From Pseudomonas fluorescens (GTDB lineage: Bacteria > Pseudomonadota > Gammaproteobacteria > Pseudomonadales > Pseudomonadaceae), in the NCBI RefSeq assembly GCF_002022275.1, contig NZ_MSDF01000058.1, forward strand, positions 1 to 64,000: a stretch of 64,000 nt of DNA. The letters are read 5' to 3'. The notes beneath the pieces were generated by a model. The model did no database searches. It was given only the letters and a program-made list of their open reading frames with translations, and had not been told where the DNA came from. Within the stretch, counting starts at the first letter, position 1. The number at the start of each line of letters is the position of its first letter. The translations under genes and the position numbers were made by a program. This document shows positions 17,223 through 25,637 of the stretch, piece after piece.

Positions 17223-18056
17223 TTAGTCAATCAATCCATTCGCGTCGTAAAACGGATACGGTCCCGGGTAATCGCCGAATACGCCGTTATGACTGACCAA
17301 CCCTTGCCCGTCCCAACGATGCAGCAGGTACCCCGCCGGCTCCAGGTTGAAATGCGCCGGCGCGGCTTCTTGCAGGTCGAGCACGATCTGGTGGGAGGTG
17401 CCAGGGCACACGCAGCTCACACTGCCGCCGAAGCGCCGCTGCATCGGCCGGTGCAAATGCCCGCACAGCAGGCGCTCGACTTGCGGATGACGGGCGACGA
17501 CGCGTTCAAAGCTCGCGGCATTGATGAAGGGTTCGCGGTCCATATGGCCAATGCCGCTGATAAACGGCGGGTGATGCAGAATCAGCAACGTCGGCACGTC
17601 AGGCCGCAGCGCCAACTGCTCATCAAGCCACTGCAATTGGCTGTCGAGCAACTGCCCGCCGTGGCTGCCGGGAATGGTCGAGTCCAGGCCGATCAGGCGC
17701 AGCGGATGTTCATCTACCACCCAGTCCAGTGGCGCATCGGCGGATGCCGGCAAGTAGCGGTGGTCGCGAAACGCGTCGAGCAACGGCCCGCGCGCGTCGT
17801 GGTTGCCGGGCACCAAATAGCACGGCATGTGCAGCCCCGCGAGTTCGGGGTGCAGCACGGCGTATTCATCGGCACGGCCAAAATCCACCAGGTCGCCGCT
17901 GATCACCACGATATCGGGCCGTGGGTGGCTGGCGTTCAGGTGGTCGACGGCGCGACGTAGCGCGCTCAGGGTGTCGACCACGCCATAGGTCAGGCGCTGG
18001 CCGGCTTTGAGGTGCAGGTCGCTGATCTGCGCGACCAGAAAGGGACGATTCAACAT
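17223..18056 (-). CDS. metallophosphoesterase (CpdA/GpdQ-like phosphodiesterase)
   Basis: A 277-residue calcineurin-like phosphoesterase of the class III phosphodiesterase group. All five metal-binding motifs are visible: ISDLHL (10-16), SGDLVD, PGNHDARG, ILHHPP and CGHLHRP. This arrangement is shared by CpdA (cAMP) and GpdQ (glycerophosphodiesters). It is the last gene of the lacI-ABC operon, 6 bp after the ATPase gene. That context favours cleavage of an imported phosphodiester over cAMP turnover; this is inference. Confidence 0.88.
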   Translation of the reverse strand: MLNRPFLVAQISDLHLKAGQRLTYGVVDTLSALRRAVDHLNASHPRPDIVVISGDLVDFGRADEYAVLHPELAGLHMPCYLVPGNHDARGPLLDAFRDHRYLPASADAPLDWVVDEHPLRLIGLDSTIPGSHGGQLLDSQLQWLDEQLALRPDVPTLLILHHPPFISGIGHMDREPFINAASFERVVARHPQVERLLCGHLHRPMQRRFGGSVSCVCPGTSHQIVLDLQEAAPAHFNLEPAGYLLHRWDGQGLVSHNGVFGDYPGPYPFYDANGLID

Positions 18057-18062
18057 AAGTTC

Positions 18063-19094
18063 TCACGCATTCAGGGTGAACAGCATGTGCGGCGCAATGG
18101 CCAGGGCAATCGGCGCACCGACGCGGTGCAACTGGTTGTCGCTGCTGTCCACCAGCAACGGTTGCGGGCCGCCGACGTCCACCAGCAGACGGTTTTGCGC
18201 GCCCTGGAAAAATTGCGCAACCAGATGGCCGTGCAGGTGCCCTTCGCTCTCCATCACCCGCAGGTGTTCGGGGCGGCAGTACACGGTGTTTGGCACATCA
18301 GCGTCATGCCACGGCAATTCGCCGCCGCAGACTTTCAGGCCATGGGCTGAATGCTCGATCACCGTGAAGGCATTCAGGTTGCCAACGAAGCCTGCGACAA
18401 ATGCATTCGCCGGTTGCTGGTAGATTTCCCGTGGGCTGGCCAGTTGCGCGACACGCCCTTGCTCCATCACGAGGATGCGGTCGCCCAGGGCCATGGCTTC
18501 GCCCTGATCATGGGTGACGAATACCGAGGTAATGCCCAGGCCGCGCAGCAATTGGTCCAGCTCGCTGCGCAGGCGCTCACGCAATTGCGCATCGAGGGCG
18601 GCCAACGGTTCGTCCAGCAGCAACACCTTGGGCCGTGGCGCCAAGGCACGGGCCAGTGCCACACGTTGACGCTGCCCGCCGGACAATTCATGGATGCTGC
18701 GTTTGCCGTGGTTTTCCAACCCCACCAATTCCAGCAACTCTTCGCAGCGCTTGTTGCGCTCGGGCGCAGGCACGCCGCGAACCTTCAAGCCGTAAACGAT
18801 ATTCCCGGCCACATCGAGGTTGGGAAACAGCGCGTAATTCTGGAACACCATGCCCACGTCGCGGCGCTCGATGGGCAGGCGCGTCACGTCCTGATTCCCG
18901 AAAAACACCTGGCCTACATCCGGGCGCTCCAGACCAGCAATCAGGCGCAACGTCGTGGTTTTGCCGCAGCCTGACGGGCCGAGAATCGCGAGGGTTTCGC
19001 CGCCTTCGACGGTCAGGTTCAGGTCATGCACGGCCACGGTGCCGTCGGCGAACGCCTTGCGACAACCTTGCAGGCGGATAGTGATAGCGGTCAT
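18063..19094 (-). CDS. ABC transporter ATP-binding protein (PotA/FbpC-like)
   Basis: A 343-residue ATPase energising the adjacent importer. Walker A GPSGCGKTT, Q-loop VFQNYALFP, signature LSGGQRQRVALARAL, Walker B LLLDEPLAALD and the H-loop VTHDQ are all present. A C-terminal TOBE-type domain (from about residue 240, CRPEHLRVMESEG) is typical of spermidine, iron and 2-aminoethylphosphonate importers. Its start overlaps the preceding permease stop by 4 bp (ATGA), showing translational coupling. Confidence 0.93.
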   Translation of the reverse strand: MTAITIRLQGCRKAFADGTVAVHDLNLTVEGGETLAILGPSGCGKTTTLRLIAGLERPDVGQVFFGNQDVTRLPIERRDVGMVFQNYALFPNLDVAGNIVYGLKVRGVPAPERNKRCEELLELVGLENHGKRSIHELSGGQRQRVALARALAPRPKVLLLDEPLAALDAQLRERLRSELDQLLRGLGITSVFVTHDQGEAMALGDRILVMEQGRVAQLASPREIYQQPANAFVAGFVGNLNAFTVIEHSAHGLKVCGGELPWHDADVPNTVYCRPEHLRVMESEGHLHGHLVAQFFQGAQNRLLVDVGGPQPLLVDSSDNQLHRVGAPIALAIAPHMLFTLNA

Positions 19095-19885
19095 CGACGC
19101 TCTCCACGGGACAAACGGGCGCTGATGGCCTGCAGCGCGATCAGCAGCGGCACGATCATCAGCAAAAAGATAAGGGTGTAGGCACTAGCGATTTCCAGGC
19201 GCGCCGAGGCGTAGCTGTCGGCCAGGCCCACGGGCAAGGTTTTGGTCAGCGGCGTGTGCAGCATCCAGGTCAGGTTGAATTCACCCAGGGACAAGGTCAC
19301 CACCATCAGCACGCCCGCCAGAATCCCTGCGCGGCAATTGGGCACCACCACGCTGAAAAAGCGCTTGATCGGGCCGGCACCGAGGCTGGCCGCCGCCTCT
19401 TCCAGCACCGGCAGTTGCTGGCGTTGCATCACCGCCATCACCGGCCGCACCAGAAACGGCAAGGTGAACAACACATGGCCGACGAGGATGAACAGCCAAC
19501 TGCTGCGAAAGCTGCCGAACTGGCCGTAGGTCAACAGCAAGGCCAAGGCACTCGCCAACCCCGGCATCGCGACCGGCAGCACCATCAGTTCCTCGAAGGC
19601 GCGACTGAAGCGGTTGTTCATCCGCACCAAGGCGTAAGCCGCCGGCACGCCGATGACACAGACACACACCGCGCAGGCCAACGCCAGTTGCAACGACAGC
19701 CACACGGTGGGCGAATAGGCCTGCCACACCTGGATCAACCAGTCGAAGGTCAGGCCGCTGGACAGGCCGACGAAGAAGTTTCGGGTCACACCGGCCAGCA
19801 GCGACATCACCACGGGCACCAACATGAAGGCGCACACCAACAGGGTGAACAGCAGTTGAATCACGAACAGCGATGAGCGCTTCAC
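19091..19885 (-). CDS. ABC transporter permease, second subunit
   Basis: A 264-residue permease with about six transmembrane segments and the coupling-helix EAA motif (LEEAAASLGAGPIKRFF). The start is set at GTG 19885, which overlaps the upstream permease stop in a GTGA junction. The longer open extension to 19939 lies inside that upstream gene and would add a hydrophilic tail. It pairs with the other permease in a binding-protein-dependent importer. Confidence 0.88.
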   Translation of the reverse strand: MKRSSLFVIQLLFTLLVCAFMLVPVVMSLLAGVTRNFFVGLSSGLTFDWLIQVWQAYSPTVWLSLQLALACAVCVCVIGVPAAYALVRMNNRFSRAFEELMVLPVAMPGLASALALLLTYGQFGSFRSSWLFILVGHVLFTLPFLVRPVMAVMQRQQLPVLEEAAASLGAGPIKRFFSVVVPNCRAGILAGVLMVVTLSLGEFNLTWMLHTPLTKTLPVGLADSYASARLEIASAYTLIFLLMIVPLLIALQAISARLSRGERR

Positions 19886-20691
19886 AGGACCGTCCCCGCG
19901 TTTTTCACCAGCCGGCGCGTGAGCAGCAACACCGCCCACGTCACGGCGCCGAGCACCACCGACAGCGCGGCGGCGACGGCAAAGTTGGCGTAGTTGGTGA
20001 ACACGTTATAGATCGCCACCGGGGTGACGTTGAGCCGCGTGCCGAGCGTAAACGCGGTGCCAAAGGCGCCCATGGATGTGGCGAAACAGATCGCCCCGCA
20101 CGACGCCAACGCAGGCGCGAGCCCGGGCACGATCACGTCACACACCACGCGCCAATGCCCTGCCCCGAGTGAATGGGCGGCTTCTTCGAGGCTGCGGTCG
20201 AGGCTTTCGCAGGCGGCCATGACGGTGAGGATCACGCGAGGAATCGAGAAGTACAGATAGCCCACGAACAGGCCTGCCAGCGAGTAGGCGAAAATCCAAC
20301 GTTCACCCACCAACTGCAGGCCGAGTGAAGCAAACAAACCCTGGCGCCCGGCCAACAGGATCACCAGAAAGCCCACCACCACGCCGGGAAACGCCAGCGG
20401 GAATGTCAGCAACGCCACCAGCGCCGAGCGCCCGAAGAACTGTTGGCGGGCGAGGAACACGCCGCTGATGCCGCCAATCACTAAAGCGACCAGCGTCACC
20501 ACCACGGCCAGCACCAGCGTTTGCCCCAAGCTACCCAGATATTGCGCGCTGCTCAGCACCTGCCAGTAGCCGCTGCCGTTGCTGTCGCGGGTCTCGGTGC
20601 CAAGCACGATCAGATGCGCCAACGGCAACAGCCAGAACGCGAGCAGCACGGCGAACGCGGGGGCCAGTGCCCAGCCTGCGTGTTTGGCCAC
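19882..20691 (-). CDS. ABC transporter permease, first subunit
   Basis: A 269-residue inner-membrane permease of the spermidine/iron/phosphonate-type group. It has about six hydrophobic segments and an EAA loop SLEEAAHSLGAGHWRVVCDVIVP. It starts directly after the binding-protein stop and its own stop overlaps the next permease start (GTGA). Together with the other permease it forms the channel. Confidence 0.9.
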   Translation of the reverse strand: MAKHAGWALAPAFAVLLAFWLLPLAHLIVLGTETRDSNGSGYWQVLSSAQYLGSLGQTLVLAVVVTLVALVIGGISGVFLARQQFFGRSALVALLTFPLAFPGVVVGFLVILLAGRQGLFASLGLQLVGERWIFAYSLAGLFVGYLYFSIPRVILTVMAACESLDRSLEEAAHSLGAGHWRVVCDVIVPGLAPALASCGAICFATSMGAFGTAFTLGTRLNVTPVAIYNVFTNYANFAVAAALSVVLGAVTWAVLLLTRRLVKNAGTVL

Positions 20692-21696
20692 TTACTTGAC
20701 CTCGTTCAAGTAACGGGCGGCGAAGGCTTCCTGCACGGCGGCCATTTTCTCGTAGTCCACTACACCGGCGCGGGCGTAATCGCTGTCGGGCAGGAACTGC
20801 GCGGCAACCTCGGCCGGCATTTTCATCGGACGCACCGGGCGTAGGTAGGCTTTGGCCCAAAGTGCCTGGCCCTCATCGGACAGCACAAAATCGAGAACCT
20901 TTTCGGCATTTGCGCGGTGCGGCGCGTTGACCACCAGGCTCATCACGTAGGGCACGCTGATGCTGCCTTCTTTGGGAATCACGAAGGCGACGTTGGCGTT
21001 GTCTTTGTAGTGGGCGCGGTAGGCGTTGAAGTCGTAGTCCACCAGAATCGGCAGTTCACCGGACAGCACCCGCGCATAAGCAGTTTGTTTGGGCACGATC
21101 GGCGCGTTTTTCGCCAGCTTCTGGAAGTAGTCGATGGCCGGCGCGAAGTTGTCGAGGTCGCCGCCAAACGCGCGGTTGATCGCGACTGCCGAGACGTAGC
21201 CGACGAACGCGCTGGACGGGTCGAGGTAGCCGACCATGCCTTTGTATTCCGGCTTGAGCAGGTCGGCCCAGCTTTGCGGTACCGGCAGCCCGCCCAGCGC
21301 ATCGACGTTGACCATGATGCCCAAGGTGCCGGAGTGAATCGCGAACCAGTGGCCGGCCGGGTCTTTGAGGCCGGCCGGGATTTGCTCCCAGCCTTTGGGT
21401 TTGTAGGTATCGACCACCTCGGCTTTTTGCGCCTGCAAGCCGAAGGTCACGCCGTAATACACCACGTCGGCCACCGGCGCAGCCTTCTCGGCCACCAACT
21501 GGGCCAGGGATTGGCCGGAGTTCTTGTTGTCCAGCGGCACTTGCACCCCGGTGCTGGCGGCGATGGCTTTGAGTTGGGTGCCCCAGTCGGCCCAGTCTGG
21601 CGGGCAGTTGTAGCAAATCGCAGTCTCGGCGGCCTGGGCCAGGCTGGCCACGCCGCACAGCAGCACGGCTGCCAGGGTTTTACTGAACGCGCGCAT
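20692..21696 (-). CDS. ABC transporter periplasmic substrate-binding protein
   Basis: A 334-residue exported binding protein of the family-1/AfuA-like group. The start at 21696 has GAGGAG 8 bases upstream and yields a typical signal peptide (MRAFSKTLAAVLLCGVASLAQA). The frame extends upstream into lacI but without a signal. Segments such as GLKDPAGHWFAIHSGTLGIMVNVDAL and YKGMVGYLDPSSAFVGY are typical of Fe(III)- and 2-aminoethylphosphonate-type receptors. The ligand is not defined; the phosphodiesterase in the operon suggests an organophosphorus compound. Confidence 0.88.
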   Translation of the reverse strand: MRAFSKTLAAVLLCGVASLAQAAETAICYNCPPDWADWGTQLKAIAASTGVQVPLDNKNSGQSLAQLVAEKAAPVADVVYYGVTFGLQAQKAEVVDTYKPKGWEQIPAGLKDPAGHWFAIHSGTLGIMVNVDALGGLPVPQSWADLLKPEYKGMVGYLDPSSAFVGYVSAVAINRAFGGDLDNFAPAIDYFQKLAKNAPIVPKQTAYARVLSGELPILVDYDFNAYRAHYKDNANVAFVIPKEGSISVPYVMSLVVNAPHRANAEKVLDFVLSDEGQALWAKAYLRPVRPMKMPAEVAAQFLPDSDYARAGVVDYEKMAAVQEAFAARYLNEVK

Positions 21697-22699
21697 CAAG
21701 CGTCTCCTCATGGGGTTGAGTGCTTTCGCCGGGCCGGATATGGCAAGGCAGGCAATGGGAAATCGGAGCTTCGCCGGCAATTTGCGCCAGCAGTTGGTCA
21801 ATCACCGTGCTGGCAAGCAGCGCGATGGGCTGCACCACGCTGCACAGGGTCGGGTGCATCTGGGTGCCGAGGGCGATGCCGTCGAAGCCCATCACCGAGA
21901 GTTGCTCGGGGACGTTCCAGGCATTGCGGCGCAGTTCGGCGATGAGGCTGATGGCCAGGAAGTCGTTGGAGCAGACCAGTGCGGTGGGCGCTTCTGGACC
22001 TTGCAGGCAGGGCGCGATGGCGGCGAATTCGGCGCTGGTATGCGCCGGCATTTCGATCACCGGGCGGCTGTCGAGGCCGTATTCGTTCATCGCATCGCAA
22101 TAACCGGCATAACGCAGGCGCGCACGGTCGGACTGCAACGCCGGCCCCGCCACCATGCTGATGCGCCGGTGCCCGGCCTCCAGCAGGTAACGCGTGGCCA
22201 TCGCCATACCGGCGCGGTTGTCCACCGACACGGCGCTGTAATTGGGGTTGCCCGGTTGGTGATAGGCCAGCACGAACGGGGTTTTTTCGGTGTTCAGGCT
22301 GCTGAGCACGCTGTTGCTTTCGGCATCGGTCACAGTCAGCACCAGGCCATCGACGCGCTGGCGCAGCAGTTCTTCGACCACGATGCACTCACGCTCGCTG
22401 CTGTAGTCGGTGGTGGCTAGCAGCAGGCTATAGCCCCGCAATCGCGCGGCGCGCTCCATGGCCTGGAATTGCTCGGCGAACACCGGGTTGAGCAGGTTGG
22501 GGACTACCACGCCGATCAGTTGGGTGGTTTGCAGGCGCAGTTGGCGGCCGAGCAAGTTGGGCCGAAAACCCAGCTCACGGGCGGCGGAAAACACCTGCTC
22601 GCGGGTGGTTGGCCGCACTTGATCAGGTGAAGCAAAGGTGCGCGCGGCGGTGGCGCGGGATACGCCTGCCAGTCGGGCGACGTCTTTCAGGTCAGTCAT
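21680..22699 (-). CDS. LacI-family regulator of the ABC/phosphodiesterase operon
   Basis: A 339-residue repressor-type protein. The LacI helix-turn-helix is MTDLKDVARLAGVSRATAARTF (first 22 residues), followed by the hinge and a periplasmic-binding-protein fold (IGVVVPNLLNPVFAEQFQAMER). The start at 22699 is where the domain begins; an upstream extension is not homologous. It is the first gene of the operon and overlaps the binding-protein start by 17 bp. A perfect palindrome with central CG lies 11 bp before its ATG, consistent with autoregulation. Confidence 0.92.
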   Translation of the reverse strand: MTDLKDVARLAGVSRATAARTFASPDQVRPTTREQVFSAARELGFRPNLLGRQLRLQTTQLIGVVVPNLLNPVFAEQFQAMERAARLRGYSLLLATTDYSSERECIVVEELLRQRVDGLVLTVTDAESNSVLSSLNTEKTPFVLAYHQPGNPNYSAVSVDNRAGMAMATRYLLEAGHRRISMVAGPALQSDRARLRYAGYCDAMNEYGLDSRPVIEMPAHTSAEFAAIAPCLQGPEAPTALVCSNDFLAISLIAELRRNAWNVPEQLSVMGFDGIALGTQMHPTLCSVVQPIALLASTVIDQLLAQIAGEAPISHCLPCHIRPGESTQPHEETLDARVQ

Positions 22700-22710
22700 T
22701 GTGTCTCGCT

Positions 22711-22724
22711 TGAGATCGATCTCA
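22711..22724. promoter_or_regulatory. candidate LacI-family operator, perfect 14-bp palindrome
   Basis: TGAGATCGATCTCA is a perfect palindrome with the central CG usual for LacI-family operators. It lies 11 bp upstream of the lacI start and so in front of the whole operon. Confidence 0.65.
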
Positions 22725-22827
22725 TTGGCGAGGACAGTAGCGGGGGAATGTGGCAATTCGGAGGTGAGGAGATGACAGTTTGATGGCAGCTAGTAGCGGC
22801 GCCCTCTTCTGTCTGGAGGAGATCCAG

Positions 22828-22916
22828 TGTGGGAGCTGGCTTGCCTGCGATAGCGGTGGATCGGCCAATATAGCCGGCACTGAAAGACCGCTATCGCAGG
22901 CAAGCCAGCTCCCACA
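22828..22916. repeat. REP-like inverted repeat, tgtgggagctgg type
   Basis: An 89-bp palindrome with arms tgtgggagctggcttgcctg and caggcaagccagctcccaca. It lies in the 368-bp gap between divergent lacI and nspC; apart from it and the operator nothing else is recognised in this gap. Confidence 0.9.
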
Positions 22917-23067
22917 TTGAACGGGGGCATGGCTATAGATGGTCATACTTAGCCGCTACGCTTGAAAACCAAGGGCAGCATTTTCCGCCCGCTAACCTTT
23001 CGATTCGATCCAAGTGCGGGCACAATGCGTGTCCTTTTTTGGCAGGCACCGCCGCAGGCTCTCAAAA

Positions 23068-24165
23068 ATGATCAAAACGCCGTACTACCTCATCGATAAA
23101 CAGAAGCTTCTGGTCAACATGCAGAAGATTGCTTACGTGCGCGAACAGTCCGGCGCCAAGGCTCTGCTGGCGCTCAAGTGCTTTGCGACCTGGTCGGTGT
23201 TCGACCTGATGCAGGAATACATGGACGGCACCACGTCGTCGTCGCTGTATGAGTTGAAGCTCGGCCGCCAGAAGTTCGAAGGTGAAGCACACGCCTACAG
23301 CGTGGCCTGGGCCGACGATGAAATCGAAGAGATGCTGCAGAACTGCGACAAGATCATCTTCAACTCGATCAGCCAGCTGCAGCGTTTTGCCGAGCGGTCC
23401 GAGGGCAAAACCCGTGGCCTGCGTGTGAACCCGCAGGTGAGCAGCTCCGACTACCTGCTGGCCGACCCAGCGCGCCCGTTCAGCCGTTTGGGCGAATGGG
23501 ACCCGGTGAAGATCGAAGGCGTGATCGAGCAGATTTCGGGCTTCATGTTCCACAACAACTGCGAGAACGGTGACTTCAACCTGTTCGACCAGATGCTGAA
23601 CACCATCGAAGAACGCTTCGGCGCGCTGCTGCACAAGGTCAACTGGGTCAGCCTCGGCGGCGGCATCCACTTTACCGGTGAAGGCTACGCCATCGACGCC
23701 TTCTGCCAGCGCCTCAAGGCGTTCTCGCAGAAGTACGACGTGCAGGTTTATCTGGAACCGGGCGAAGCGGCAATCACCAACAGCGCTTCGCTGGAAGTGA
23801 CCGTACTCGACACCCTCTACAACGGCAAAAACCTCGCCGTAGTAGACAGCTCCATCGAAGCCCACCTGCTGGACCTGCTGATCTATCGCCTGAACGCCAA
23901 GCTGGCGCCGAGCGATGGTGAACACACCTATATGGTGTGCGGCAAATCCTGCCTGGCCGGGGACATCTTCGGCGAGTATCAATTTGATCGTCCGCTGACC
24001 ATCGGCGATCGGCTGTCGTTCATCGACACCGCGGGCTACACCATGGTCAAGAAAAACTGGTTCAACGGCCTGAAAATGCCGTCCATCGTAGTGAAACAAC
24101 TCGACGGTACAGTCGAAGTGGTTCGTGAATTTGGTTACGACGACTACCTGTCCAGCCTTTCGTAA
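23068..24165 (+). CDS. nspC: carboxynorspermidine decarboxylase
   Basis: A 365-residue PLP enzyme of the alanine-racemase fold that decarboxylates carboxynorspermidine or carboxyspermidine, the last step of the aspartate-semialdehyde route to triamines. Likely Schiff-base lysine is Lys37 (ALLALKCFATWSVF). Other signatures are FHNNCENGDF, LGGGIHFTGEGY, LEPGEA, CGKSCLAGD and DTAGYTMVKKNWFNG. ATG 23068 is used; an extension to 23014 gives an arginine-rich tail without a ribosome site. The next gene encodes the partner dehydrogenase 28 bp downstream. Confidence 0.95.
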   Translation: MIKTPYYLIDKQKLLVNMQKIAYVREQSGAKALLALKCFATWSVFDLMQEYMDGTTSSSLYELKLGRQKFEGEAHAYSVAWADDEIEEMLQNCDKIIFNSISQLQRFAERSEGKTRGLRVNPQVSSSDYLLADPARPFSRLGEWDPVKIEGVIEQISGFMFHNNCENGDFNLFDQMLNTIEERFGALLHKVNWVSLGGGIHFTGEGYAIDAFCQRLKAFSQKYDVQVYLEPGEAAITNSASLEVTVLDTLYNGKNLAVVDSSIEAHLLDLLIYRLNAKLAPSDGEHTYMVCGKSCLAGDIFGEYQFDRPLTIGDRLSFIDTAGYTMVKKNWFNGLKMPSIVVKQLDGTVEVVREFGYDDYLSSLS

Positions 24166-24193
24166 GCTGGCGGATAAAGGAGAGATAAAGCAA

Positions 24194-25438
24194 TTGAAAA
24201 AGAACGTTCTTATCATTGGTGCAGGAGGTGTCGCCAAGGTGGTGGCCCACAAGTGCGCGCAGCACAACGACGAACTCGGTCGTATTGCTATCGCGTCGCG
24301 CAACATCTCCAAATGCCAGGCCATCATCGACAGCGTCAAGGCCAAGGGTAGCCTCAAGGTACCTGCGGACATCCAAGCCTTCGCGCTGAACGCCCTGGAC
24401 GTGGAAGCGACCAAGGCCCTGATCCGCGAGACTGAATCGCAGATCGTCATCAACGTCGGTTCCTCGTTCCTCAACATGTCGGTACTGCGTGCCTGCATCG
24501 ACACGGGCGTGGCTTACCTCGACACCGCTATCCACGAAGAGCCGGGCAAGGTCTGCGAGACCCCGCCGTGGTACGGCAACTACGAGTGGAACCACCTGGA
24601 AGAGTGCAAACAGAAGAACATCACCGCCATTCTGGGCGTGGGCTTCGACCCGGGTGTGGTCAACGCTTATGCAGCGCTGGCAGCACAACAACATTTTGAC
24701 CGCATTGATTCGATCGACATTCTCGACGTCAATGCCGGTTCCCACGGCAAATACTTCGCCACCAACTTCGACCCGGAAATCAACTTCCGCGAGTTCACCG
24801 GGCAGGTGTGGAGCTGGCAGAACAGCCAGTGGACCAGCAACACCATGTTCGAAGTCAAACGCACCGACGACCTGCCGGTTGTCGGTTCGCAGAACCTGTA
24901 CCTGACCGGCCACGATGAAGTGCACTCGCTGTCGAAAAACCTCGACGTGCCCAACGTGCGTTTCTGGATGAGCTTTGGCGAACACTACATCAATGTGTTC
25001 ACCGTGCTGAACAAGCTCGGCCTGCTCTCCGAAAAACCGGTCACCACCGCTGAAGGCCTGGAAGTCGTGCCGTTGAAACTGGTCAAGGCCGTGCTGCCCG
25101 ATCCGTCTTCGCTCGCCCCCGGCTACACCGGCAAAACCTGCATTGGCGATCTGGTCAAAGGCACCAAGGACGGCAAGCCGCGCGAAGTCTTCATCTACAA
25201 CGTGGCCTGCCACGAAGAAGCCTTCGCCGAAACCGACAGCCAGGGCATCTCCTACACCGCCGGCGTGCCGCCGGTAGCCGCTGCGCTGCTGGTTGCGCGT
25301 GGCGAGTGGGATGTGAAGCACATGGCCAACGTCGAGGAACTGCCGGCTGAGCCGTTCCTCAAAGCGCTGGACGTGATGGGGTTGCCGACTCGGATCAAAG
25401 ACGAGAACGGTGATCGGGCTTGGGATGCGATTGCCTGA
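24194..25438 (+). CDS. carboxynorspermidine/carboxyspermidine dehydrogenase (saccharopine dehydrogenase family)
   Basis: A 414-residue NADPH-dependent enzyme expected to condense aspartate beta-semialdehyde with a diamine to carboxy(nor)spermidine. The start is TTG 24194: AAGGAGA lies about 10 bases upstream and the product then begins with the Rossmann strand KKNVLIIGAGGVAKVVAHKC. An open extension to 24125 overlaps nspC. Other patches are GVGFDPGVVNAY, HGKYFATNFDPEINFREF and EEAFAETDSQGISYTAGVPP. With nspC it forms a two-gene operon closed by a terminator. Confidence 0.93.
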   Translation: MKKNVLIIGAGGVAKVVAHKCAQHNDELGRIAIASRNISKCQAIIDSVKAKGSLKVPADIQAFALNALDVEATKALIRETESQIVINVGSSFLNMSVLRACIDTGVAYLDTAIHEEPGKVCETPPWYGNYEWNHLEECKQKNITAILGVGFDPGVVNAYAALAAQQHFDRIDSIDILDVNAGSHGKYFATNFDPEINFREFTGQVWSWQNSQWTSNTMFEVKRTDDLPVVGSQNLYLTGHDEVHSLSKNLDVPNVRFWMSFGEHYINVFTVLNKLGLLSEKPVTTAEGLEVVPLKLVKAVLPDPSSLAPGYTGKTCIGDLVKGTKDGKPREVFIYNVACHEEAFAETDSQGISYTAGVPPVAAALLVARGEWDVKHMANVEELPAEPFLKALDVMGLPTRIKDENGDRAWDAIA

Positions 25439-25457
25439 CAGGCGATAGCTGACTGAA

Positions 25458-25490
25458 CAAAAAAATGCGCCCTCAGGGGCGCATTTTTTG
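25458..25490. terminator. intrinsic terminator after the polyamine operon
   Basis: AAAAAATGCGCCC-tca-GGGGCGCATTTTTT is a strong stem flanked by A and T tracts, about 20 bases after the dehydrogenase stop. It could act on both strands. Confidence 0.88.
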
Positions 25491-25530
25491 TTTGGGCTCG
25501 CACAATTCTCAAACCCAATGAAGATCCAAA

Positions 25531-25619
25531 TGTGGGAGCGGGCTTGCTCGCGAATGCGGTGTGCCAGTCAACCCATTCGGTACTGACCCAGCGCTTTCGC
25601 GAGCAAGCCCGCTCCCACA
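25531..25619. repeat. REP-like inverted repeat, tgtgggagc type
   Basis: An 89-bp palindrome between the convergent dehydrogenase gene and the 757-residue orphan gene. Confidence 0.9.
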
Positions 25620-25637
25620 CTTGAATCTTTAGCGTCA

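Noticed and set aside
16838..17296. 152-codon frame through the duplicated REPs
   Set aside because: It consists of translated REP sequence; only the internal LALLLA..GHLIF match is meaningful and is reported as a duplicated tail.
23062..25321. Two long antisense frames (480 and 419 codons) over the polyamine genes
   Set aside because: Both sense genes have strong family motifs and ribosome sites; the antisense products resemble nothing.
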